From Erodium maritimum (lineage: Eukaryota > Streptophyta > Magnoliopsida > Geraniales > Geraniaceae), in assembly GCA_963921825.1 (NCBI GenBank), contig OY997591.1:34741825-34805824 (forward strand): a stretch of 64,000 nt of DNA. The letters run 5' to 3'. Position 1 is the stretch's first letter. Every line of letters begins with the position of its first letter. The position numbers and the translations under genes were made by a program. The notes below the pieces were generated by a model, which was not told the DNA's origin, searched no databases, and was given only the letters and a program-made list of their open reading frames with translations. Below are positions 55,919-64,000 of this stretch, one piece after another.

Positions 55919-58732
55919 TGTGATAACCACTCCCGATCAACGCCAGTCAAACCTGCGAAAAATAGGAAAATTTAAAATTTTTAAGACAGACACTTAAATG
56001 AACCTAAATTTGACCCTGAGGGTCATACCAGACTAAAGTTGACCCTGATATCGACCAAAGTGGGTTCCGGGAGACTCAGGGCAACTTTCTGACCAATTTG
56101 GGAAATGTTGACTTTTCGCTGGAAAAGTCAAACGAGCGACGTTTTGGTCCATTCGAGGACCGTTTTGGATCCAAAAAGCTTAGCCGTCGTCGCAGCGGTC
56201 TTAGGTGAGCCGTTTCCTTGTAGCCCGTGAAGTTTCGTAATTTCTTGGAAAAAGTGCCCGTTCGGAGCCCGAAACGTCCGAATTTCGCGAATCTGATTGG
56301 AAAATATCTAGATGATATTTTCCAAAAAGGTGTGGGACCCACCTTGCCACTTGTCAAACAAGTGGTGGTGTTAGGTTTTTGGGACAAACAAGAAGACTAG
56401 AAAGGGGGGGTTCCGCCATGTTGGTTCAAAAAAGGGAAATTTAGGGTTTTTAGAAAGAGAAAGAAGAGAGAAGAAAGATGAGAGAAAAAGAGAGAAGGAG
56501 CTTGGGTCTTTCCACTATTCACGATCATCCAACCCTTGGATCGTCTCAAAGCTAGGAGAATCGAACTCCCCTTGACATTCCCTACGGTGAGCAACTATCC
56601 GATCTTCGTTTTGGTTAATTTCAAAAGTTAGGGCTTAGTTAAAATGAGTAATTTATGGTGGAATTGAGGTGTGGGGATAGTTGGAGACGTTTTGGAGTAA
56701 AGAGGGACGTTTTCCTGTGACCGGGAGCCCGGGGGGAGCTCCGGCCACCATGGAGGGTGGTCGTCCGGCCATGGGGTGGCTGGCCGGAGCTAGGGCCGGC
56801 CACCACCATGGTGGGTCGGGCCCATTTGAGCCCTAGCCACCCACGGCCAAAGTTGGACGGGTGGGGCCCACGTGCTCGGGTGCTCGGGTTTAGTGTTCGG
56901 GTGGTTTAGAACGTTCCCCGAGTCATTAAGCTACAACCGGATCGAAATTTGGAATTAAATTGTAAAAGTTGTAATTGACGGGTTTAGAAACTTGAAACGC
57001 TAATTAAATGACTCGGAAGTCGGAATTCGATTCCGTCGAGTGCATAGGAACCCTTGAATTATTCTAAGACTGTAGAAACGAAAACGGGAATATTTGGAGC
57101 CCCGGAAGGGCGTTTTCAAAACCCGGGCAGATTCGCCATGTCGGGCGAATCGGGCTTTTCCGGGTCCATTATCGACAATGTCGAGTAATTGGGAAGTTTG
57201 GGAGTAATCGACATTGTCGGGGTTACTTTTGGGCGTCAAGTATAGTAAATTCCAGTTTATGTCTGCAAACTTAAAGGTACTTAAAATTGTGTTCTTTTAG
57301 ATCGTGCTGCAGACAGAGGGAAAGGAAAGCTAGGCGAGTGACCGAGATCACGCCGGAGCTTATTTGTGCGCTTTTGGAGAAAGCATACGAGGTAGAGAAA
57401 AGTAGCCAGATCTCGGCCCTGACTAGGGAAAGTTAACAGTAGAATTGCATGTGACACCGGGGTGTCGTGGGTTAAGTAGGTTTATCGAACATTAGAAAGG
57501 CATGATACGGGAACGTAGCGAACTTTAGAAATGCATGTGACACTTAGTAGTGTCGTAGGAGCAGTGAACTTATCGATATTAGAATTACTGGAGGCATATG
57601 ACCATGCCCGGAGGTTGATTGTTTAGTTTATGTCTTGGGTGGCCATGAGAGCCCGTGTTTTACTGTTGGAGTCTTGGGTGGCCATGAGTGCCCGTGGGGT
57701 TGTTGAGCCCGTGAGTTACTGTTTGTGTGTCTTGTGAGGCCGTGAGTGCCCGTGGGGTTGTTGAGCCCGTGAGTTATTGTCGGTGTGTCTTGGGTGGCCG
57801 TGAGTGCCCGTGGGGTTGTTGAGTCCGTGTTTTATTGTTGGTGTCTTGGGTGGCCATGAGTGCCTGTGGAGTGTTGAACCTGGGTTGTTGCTGTTTGTTG
57901 AACTTTGCTTGTGATTGTGATTGTGGTTACCTGAGGTTGGAGACCCGACTTTGTGTCTGGGAAGTTGCGTGAGGTGTGGCTAGCCACCCGACTGAGATCG
58001 GGGGTAAGGGAGAGGTTGTGGGCTAGCCTCCCGACTGGGATCGGGAGAGGGTGCGCGCGGGTCTGGCTAGTCACCCGACTGAGATCGGGAGAAGTTGCGC
58101 GACAGTTCGACCGCCTGACCTGACTGGGATCGGTAAAGGGCGAGAGAGAGAGGGGTTACTAAGAAGCTGGCATGCGATCCTTTGTGATCTTGTTTGGTGT
58201 GCGGTCCTTTGTGATCTTGGGTGTTGCGTGGTTGTATGTCGTGTCTTTGGAGGAGGTCGTCAATCGTTGTGTCGGGTCTACATTACGTGTCCGAGTGTTG
58301 AGTCGGTTGAGGAAAGTAACAATGTGTGTGTGTCGGTCGGGTTACTTGAGTTGGGGATAGTGATCCCCGGTGTTTGGGTTGTTGTTGGTGTTATCGGCAT
58401 TCTCTGCTAAGTATGCCGTAGTCAGTCTATTAACCGTGGTGGTGAGCGAACGCTCACCCCTAACTGCTTTTCTTACAGGTACCGGTCGCAGGTTGGACTA
58501 GGTGAGCTTCCGAAGCTTGAAGAGCTAGGAGCGGGATTCTGGGTTTACTTTTGAGTCTAGCGATGTATACCTTGCTTTGTGTTCATTTGTTGGGACGTAC
58601 TTTTAAGTTGTAAATGATTATTTTGTTGAACAAATGGTGATTTTAAAGTGATTTATGTAAAAGGTTTCAAATGTTTTATTTTTTTAAAACGTTCACGTCC
58701 CGAGTTCGGTTTACTGGAATTGGGGCGTGACA
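55919..58732 (+). mobile_element. Solo gypsy LTR (2,814 bp) inside F-box gene
   Basis: TGTGATAACCACTCC to GGGGCGTGACA, with perfect TGACC flanks. It has the same internal landmarks as the other LTRs: GA-rich tract near 56450-56500, tandem units at 57630-57870, stem-loop near 57171-57225, inverted repeat at 58441-58458 and acceptor-like TTTTCTTACAG near 58480. Opposite in strand to the host gene. Confidence 0.95.
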
Positions 58733-59572
58733 TGACCTGTTTGCATCATTTATCTGAAAAAAGATACCGTAGAAGATATCTGCAACACGTTCCTCTTTCC
58801 CACCTAGTTTGATTAGTGCTATTGCAAGGCTATATCGTCTTAACATTGAAGACGTGTTGTCACACCCCTCAAGTAATTCAAGGCCGCGTCTAGGTCTATT
58901 ATGATTGAAAGTATAATACAGACCAAGAAGGTACCTAGCATTCAAATTACCGTCTTTATTAGCCTTCTCAAACACTGATTTGGTGTGGAATGTCACTTTC
59001 GTCACTAATTGTGGTCGGAATTCACAATTTAGGGCCAACAGAACATCATCATCCTCTTTCATAAAGTCATAAAAATCCTTGCAACTGAATGCAGCACACA
59101 AAGACAAATAGTGTGTGAAAATCAAATAGTACAAAAGAAAATAAGCATTTTGAATGCTGAGCATAGAGTTTCAGAACCAGTTATCACATCGAGAGGTGGA
59201 CAAAAGGAACATCGCTGCCAACCAGAGTCCTTTTGAATATTTGAGACTTCAACGCTTCAGGAAAAGCACTAAGGTAATCGAAGCCAGGGGCAACTATAAG
59301 ATCCATTACAAAACCTAGGTGTTGAGGATAACATATTTTCTTAAAACTTAAATATTTGAGTATACTTCAGAAACTAAAGAACTAAAAAAGAAGAATTGTA
59401 ACAACACCAAACACAAAATCATATTGCTTTAAATAAAATTTTAAAGTGCACACCTTAATGGAGTCGAAAGATTGTTGGTCTTCAGGCTTTCTTCGAGTAA
59501 CTGAGAGGAATAGAGGAGGAGCTTAAAAATCAACGCTAGAGATAGAAAGAAATATGTTTGAACCAGACTTGC

Positions 59573-59583
59573 CTATATATAAT
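59573..59583 (-). promoter_or_regulatory. TATA box of F-box paralogue A
   Basis: Minus-strand CTATTATATATAGG about 270 bp before the ATG. The gap is accounted for by a leader exon ending at 59454 (AAG then GTGTGC) and an intron to the acceptor CACCTAG at 59315. Confidence 0.6.
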
Positions 59584-59629
59584 AGAAGTAAAACGATGAG
59601 GTATTGAAAAAGGAAACAGTTTATTAAAT

Positions 59630-60150
59630 TATCAACTGCCCTTCCAGCTTCCGTATTTAATATGATGCATACACGTGTAGTCAATTCAAGTCAAATCAGT
59701 TTGTCAAACTCTAAACTGCCCTTTCAGCTTTCTCATTATACTAATGAATACGAAAATCTTAATATATGTGAAACATAATTTAATTAAAATACGTGTACAA
59801 CCTGTTTAATTAAATCAGGTCAATATGTTTACATACTGCTGATTTTTTACCAAACATAGTACTAATAATTTAATATTCATTCTGCTGAAAGTTTTCCATT
59901 AAATTATTAATTGCCCTTCCATCTTCCATATTTAATATGATGGAGACACATGTAGTCAAACTAAGTCAATCAGTTTGTCAAACTCTTAACCACCCTTTCA
60001 CTTTCCTTATTATATTAATTAATACGAAAATCATAATATATGTCGCCAGCCTCGTTTAATTAAATCAGATCAATTTGTTTACATACTACTGAAATTTTAC
60101 CACACACAATACTAATAATTTAATTTGCATACTGCTGAAAGTTTCACATT
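59630..60150. repeat. Tandem duplication, unit about 275 bp
   Basis: The blocks AACTGCCCTTCCAGCTTCC...TATTTAATATGATG...GTGTAGTCAA...CAGTTTGTCAAACTC...GTTTACATACTGCTGA recur in the same order from about 59905. No gene inside. Each unit ends in CTGCTGAAAGTTT motifs. Confidence 0.8.
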
Positions 60151-60245
60151 CATACAACAAAATAGTTTGACATTCATTACATGTTCAACAAAAACATACC
60201 GAGATTCTGTCTATTACAGAAAATTAAAAAAAGCAGAAGACCAAC

Positions 60246-61023
60246 TTAAACAGTTTTGTGCTTCAGTTTATATGTTTCGATATCAATTAAACAATCTATA
60301 CAGTTGTAACAATACTCTCTAAGATATCTGATTGTTGCGACTTTCTTGTTCCAGTGATTGGGATTTCCGGTCCATTCGCACAAGTTTGTGTGTTTTAGAT
60401 GTCTCCAGTTCCTATCCTGCAGCATTTGACGGAAGTCACGACGACACCTAAATACCTCGCGCCTGTCATAAGGATTAATCCCCGCAAAGAAACCATATAG
60501 ACCAAGAACCGCTTCAAGTTCATCAGGATCATGTACTTTCAATTTGCCCATCCCATGGACATACCTCCTCATCCAAGTTGACTCGTTGTCGCACCTCTCA
60601 AGAAACTGAAGTCCTCGCTCAGGAGTATCAGGATTGAAAATGAGGTACAGAGCAAGAAGATATCTTGCTCTAGGGTTCCCAAAATCAGCGGCCCTTTCAA
60701 GAATTTTAGAGCCGTCATGGTCGACAGCTTTCACCGTCCTCGGGTGGAAAGTACAAGGCAGCTCCATCAGAATATCCTTCTTGGTAGACATAAGTCTATA
60801 AAATAACTTGCAACTGAATTTAAAAAAAAGTAAAAAAAATAATTAGTAATAATTAAGGACAAAATTGTAAGGCACATGTGTGAAATTGATTACCAGGATG
60901 AGAATATAGCCAAATTGTAGTCTAAATCATCTAAACTCCTCTTCAGAATATTAAAAAATACATCGTTTGGCAAAGAGGTGATATAATCAACACCAGGAAC
61001 CCCTCTCTAATCCATTATAATAC
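60246..61023 (-). pseudogene. F-box protein paralogue B with stop at codon 3
   Basis: Exon 2 is 60813-60246 (568 bp, the same length as in paralogue C), starting CCKLFYRLMSTKKD and containing PRARYLLALYLIFN, ERGLQFLERCDNESTWMRR and the tail CIDCLIDIETYKL. Exon 1 is 61023-60894 with a perfect-looking 80-bp intron (GTAATC...TTCAG) and encodes DYITSLPNDVFFNILKR, the F-box start. The ATG homologous to paralogue A is at 61015 but the third codon is TAG (61009-61007), and no other in-frame ATG precedes the F-box. An upstream leader exon ends at 61747. The substrate is unknown. It is probably non-functional unless it starts internally in exon 2. Confidence 0.8.
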
Positions 61024-61746
61024 CTGAAAATGGATAGTTTACTCTACAAACCGCTATTATATAACAGTATATGCTACTCATATTTGAGACCTAGAAGCTG
61101 CGAATATTAATATACCCACTACAGTTGCTTATAACATTGATTAAATAATGGCACTTAAGTTAAGCTCCTCTAACAAAAAAAACATTAACCAGTGCAAATA
61201 CAGTCCACTTAGTTCTCAAAATTTATTTTATTATTCACAATCCTCATCATTACAGTCATGCTCCACCTTGATGACACATTTTGGTTGGTAGAAATGAAGT
61301 AATTAAAACTGAACCACCATGATTTGTTCTTGAAAAGAAATTAATGACACATTCTCTACAACTACAGAGATATACACACAAGAGGGATATTTTGCAATTA
61401 AACCAAACATATATTGATGAGAAAAGTGACCAAATTTGGAAAAGAGCCAGTAATTTTATGTGAACGAGGGAGATTGAGGCAGGATTCAGTGGTTGAGAAT
61501 TTAATGCAAAGCACTAATAATATACACAGAGGGGTGCTAACAGATGACAAAATAATCCAACTAAGAAACATATATGACACAAAAAAACACATTTCTCGTC
61601 TACCTACACAGCTACAGAGGGGATGCATACAAAAATGGAGAAAAAATCGATTTGGTATAATAAATAAACTTAGGATTAACCTAAAAAAATATAGACAACA
61701 ATCGCAATGTTAAGGAAACTAATAAAAAAAAATTAAGAAGCCACAC
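61024..61746 (-). other. Likely 5'-UTR intron of F-box paralogue B
   Basis: Donor CATCAAG then GTGTGG (exon end 61747) matches paralogue A's CATTAAG then GTGTGC; acceptor ATTTTCAG ends at 61024. The intron is AT-rich. It contains a 99-codon plus-strand open frame (61414-61713) that I regard as chance. Confidence 0.5.
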
Positions 61747-61857
61747 CTTGATGAAAAATCTGACCCTGTAGGGAGCACAGAGTAGATTTGACGAGGAAGA
61801 TGAGTAATGGCTGCAAACCTGTCCTCGAATATGAATAGTCAAATTGTTGCACTAGGC

Positions 61858-61865
61858 ATTTATAC
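61858..61865 (-). promoter_or_regulatory. TATA box of F-box paralogue B
   Basis: Minus-strand AGTATAAATG upstream of the leader exon. It is divergent from the TATA box at 62141 on the other strand, about 280 bp away. Confidence 0.55.
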
Positions 61866-62140
61866 TTGTGTCGTTTAGGGCATCATGGCTACTTGGACTC
61901 TAAAAACCCTAATGGGCCTGAGATACATCTAGAGATTCGAAAAAAATAAAATCCTGGTAGTTATTATACAAGACGCGTGTAGAGATATGAAAAAATATAA
62001 TGATTAAAGGAAACCGCCGGTTAGTTCCCCTATATTTTGTAGTAATTGCCAAAAAAATAATTATTTTAGTCATTTTTTAAAGTTTTCGTTTCATATAAGG
62101 CATGTGCCTCTTCGTTTCCCAAACCGTTATCAACCGAACC

Positions 62141-62149
62141 TATATATAA
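62141..62149 (+). promoter_or_regulatory. TATA box for the 62215 gene
   Basis: CCTATATATAATCC, followed by a pyrimidine-rich leader and the ATG 66 bp later. Confidence 0.7.
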
Positions 62150-62214
62150 TCCTCTACTCTGTCTAGCTTGTTCATAATTCCCTTCTCCTTTACAATCAAA
62201 CCACACTTGAAAAA

Positions 62215-62523
62215 ATGTCAGGCGATACAATTCCAGAATATTTGATACCTGATTCTCCTCCAACCACATGCGATAAGACTCAAATAAGTTCAAGCCGAGA
62301 TACGTACTACCCAGGGCTGTCATGTGTTGAGGGCGAAGTTTCTTCTAAACTTTCAGAAGTTGAAAACAAGGAAGGAGAGAAACCTAAGGCAGAGGATAAA
62401 GGTCTGAAGAATGAAAAGGAAGAAGAAAAGAAGAGGGAGGTAAACCTGAAGATTGAAAAGAAGAGGAAAAGGGATGATGATCCAGATGAAGGTCATAACA
62501 TAGGAAAAATCGCGTCCTCCTAG
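62215..62523 (+). CDS. Small charged nuclear-type protein, 102 aa
   Basis: Starts MSGDTIPEYLIPDSPPTT. Residues 1-50 are Ser/Pro/Thr-rich and acidic; 50-90 are a Lys/Glu coiled-coil-like run (KEEEKKREVNLKIEKKRKRD) with a bipartite basic cluster that could be a nuclear-localisation signal. No catalytic motif or family known to me. A good TATA box and leader support expression. It lies head-to-head with F-box paralogue B and tail-to-tail with paralogue C. Confidence 0.55.
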   Translation: MSGDTIPEYLIPDSPPTTCDKTQISSSRDTYYPGLSCVEGEVSSKLSEVENKEGEKPKAEDKGLKNEKEEEKKREVNLKIEKKRKRDDDPDEGHNIGKIASS

Positions 62524-62856
62524 AAGGCTTAATATGGAATAAAAAAATATCTATATATGTTTATATTTTGTTTAATGCTTTGTTTTGAATCATAGTGTGT
62601 TTTCTTTTTTTTTTATGGATACTAGTACTCTTTTGTTTGTTCTTTGTGTTGAAACCTTGAAGAAATTGATAATATTTGTTCTTTATCTTCGTCAGAGTGC
62701 AGAATTTTTTAGGTTTCCGATATGTTGTCTTGCATTTTAGTGGTATGTAACATAAACAATTATCACATTGTAGTCGAATGTTTTAGAAGCACAGAAACCA
62801 TACTTATACTATATATAAAAACTTGAAACCATTACAAAATAGATAAACTTTTTAAC
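62524..62856. other. Convergent 3' region
   Basis: AT-rich sequence between two convergent genes, containing their probable 3' UTRs. Nothing else is seen. Confidence 0.4.
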
Positions 62857-63679
62857 CTAAAACAAATTGTAACGCAACTTATAGGTCTCTATATCTACGA
62901 TACAATAAACACAACTAACGTTTAAATCCCCACCATGGTCGATAGTATCGAAAACCTTGGGATGCCAATGTCCGATGTCTTCTTCAAGGCAGCACTTAGT
63001 GACAACCAAAGTTCGGCGCCTGTTCCTTCTGAGCATCATTTGGAAATCTGTTCGGCAGGTTCGAAGTCCATGCCTTTCCTCATCCACGTCCGTCACCTCC
63101 ATGATTAGCCCAACCAAAATCTGAACACCATAATCAAACGTGCCTGCATTGATTTGTGTCATTCCCATGATGTAACGGCGCATCCAGGTTGTTGTGCAAT
63201 CAAACTCGGATAGGAGCCTCAGTCTATAGTATTTGAACCTGCTATTGAATGTGTAGTAGAAGGCCAGCAAAAAACTTGCCATGTAATTGCGTGCATTAGA
63301 TGCCTTGCGAAGAACGCGATAGCTACATCCTCTAACAGCTCGCACGACATCAGGCCTAAATTGGCAGTAGAGATGGGAAAGAACTCTCTCATCACGATGG
63401 AGAAGTTCGTAAAACCTCCTGCAACTAATTAAAACACGAATTGCAGAAGTAATAAACAAAAATACGGGAATTGTGTAATCAATCTTGACTAAAATCAACA
63501 ATAAATCTAAACAGATACTGATTTGGAATTGATTTACCAGAAGGAAAAAGGAAAGAAAGGAGCATCACTTACCAGACAGAAAGAGGAAAGAGGGTACCAT
63601 CAATCTTCTCCAGAAGCCTGTCGGAAATTTGCAGGAGCAGATCGTTGGGGAGATGAGTGATGATATCCTCGTTTTCCAT
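62857..63679 (-). CDS. F-box protein (At2g35280/At1g67623-like), paralogue C, intact, 224 aa
   Basis: Two exons: 63679-63573 (107 bp) and 63424-62857 (568 bp). The donor is TG then GTAAGT, the acceptor ATTAG, and the intron is 148 bp. Exon 1 encodes MENEDIITHLPNDLLLQISD, the N-terminal F-box helix (LPxDLL...I). Exon 2 begins CCRRFYELLHRDERVL, finishing the F-box. Residues about 85-150 form SEL1-like helices (YMASFLLAFYYTFN, CTTTWMRRYIMGM). The tail CVYCIVDIETYKLRY is conserved in all three paralogues. F-box proteins recruit substrates to SCF E3 ligases. The substrate is unknown. Start chosen because the ATG lies about 96 bp after a TATA box. Confidence 0.85.
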
Positions 63680-63774
63680 GCTGCAACTAAAAATCGCTGC
63701 CAAAAAGATATCCCTCTAATCTCTCTATTCAAATGAGTTTGTGGTGACTGAGAAGGACTCTGCGTCAAGGCCAC

Positions 63775-63783
63775 TATATATAA
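63775..63783 (-). promoter_or_regulatory. TATA box of F-box paralogue C
   Basis: Minus-strand GGTTATATATAGTGG about 96 bp upstream of the ATG at 63679. Confidence 0.7.
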
Positions 63784-64000
63784 CCAACCAAGGGACCCGT
63801 TTTGGGAAATCAATGGGCGCCGAGTTTGGTTTAATTAAAATTTTTAATTAATTAAATCATTGTCAATGGAGGACGTGGCGTGTTAATTGACGCACGTCGC
63901 GTCCATTAATGAAGGCACGCGAGGAGTGTCTTTTCATATTGAATTGGGCTCAGCTCACTACACTTACTGATAAATGTTCATTGACTAGTTCTATATCAGG
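63784..64000. other. Upstream region of paralogue C
   Basis: No gene. The last bases (CTATATCAGG) resemble the start of the TA-flanked TIR family, but too little is present to call. Confidence 0.3.

Larger units (their letters stand above)
55686..59306 (-). pseudogene. F-box protein (At2g35280/At1g67623-like), paralogue A, disrupted by solo LTR
   Basis: Exon 1 is 59306-59188 (MDLIVAPGFDYLSAFPEALK), exon 2 runs from 59084 to 58733 and resumes at 55913-55686 once the LTR and one TSD copy are removed, keeping frame (232 codons). Exon 1 holds the N-terminal F-box helix; exon 2 opens CCKDFYDFM, which completes it. NARYLLGLYYTFN is a SEL1-like helical repeat. The tail is YGCIDCLIDIEAMKL. Family members act as substrate receptors of SCF ubiquitin ligases through SKP1 binding. 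The donor (GTGATA) is weak. A 5'-UTR intron is likely (59315-59453). Confidence 0.82.

Noticed and set aside
61414-61713. 99-codon Lys/Arg-rich open frame on the plus strand
   Set aside because: Lies in the inferred 5'-UTR intron of F-box paralogue B, AT-driven composition, no promoter signal and no domain.
63990-64000. CTATATCAGG as the start of another TA-flanked TIR element
   Set aside because: Only ten bases are visible; too short to distinguish from chance.

Overview
This window is repeat-rich nuclear DNA from a flowering plant, most likely a eudicot. Recognisable content is almost entirely plant transposons (Ty1/copia, Ty3/gypsy chromovirus and its gag-only derivatives, CACTA, Mutator-like and LINE/L1), FAR1/FHY3-type sequences, and a small cluster of intron-containing plant F-box genes. 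I cannot name the species.

Layout. 1-5648: a degenerate copia element on the minus strand whose 5' LTR (3969-5648) landed inside a decayed CACTA tnp2 transposase gene (5649-7343). 8721-10339: solo LTR of the same copia family with an ATATA target-site duplication (TSD). 10360-36740: a chain of terminal-inverted-repeat (TIR) elements, each sitting in a (TA)n tract. Inside this chain lie a 998-bp long-TIR Mutator-like element with a 9-bp TSD (11376-12373), a three-level nest of gypsy LTRs (12719-26581), a FAR1/MULE-type transposase remnant (26626-27520) and an L1-type LINE (about 31103-36010).

36726-38090 looks like the left end of a larger TA-flanked element with the N-terminal exon of a FAR1-like gene. 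That gene is broken by a 5'-truncated chromovirus (38091-41746) and resumes as a SWIM-finger C-terminal fragment (41748-42480). Next is a second nest: a short, internally deleted LTR (42641-53544, TSD CAAAG) holding a nearly pristine 9,970-bp gag-only retrotransposon (43115-53084, TSD ATTGA). From 53.5 kb to the end the sequence is more gene-like. It has two pairs of divergently arranged genes, small coiled-coil-like protein genes, and three paralogous minus-strand F-box genes. One F-box gene is split by a 2.8-kb solo LTR, one has a stop at codon 3, and one is intact.

How it fits together. All gypsy LTRs here belong to one superfamily. They share TGTAA(G/T)AACC...GGGGCGTGACA ends, an 18-bp inverted repeat, and candidate splice donor and acceptor sites inside the LTR. 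The 3' end of a chromovirus pol (38091-38469) sits beside the same LTR, which identifies the probable autonomous partner of the gag-only elements. The FAR1-like fragments, TA-flanked TIRs and a dispersed CTGATAGTTT motif suggest that the F-box cluster may lie inside a very large Mutator-like element; this is inference.
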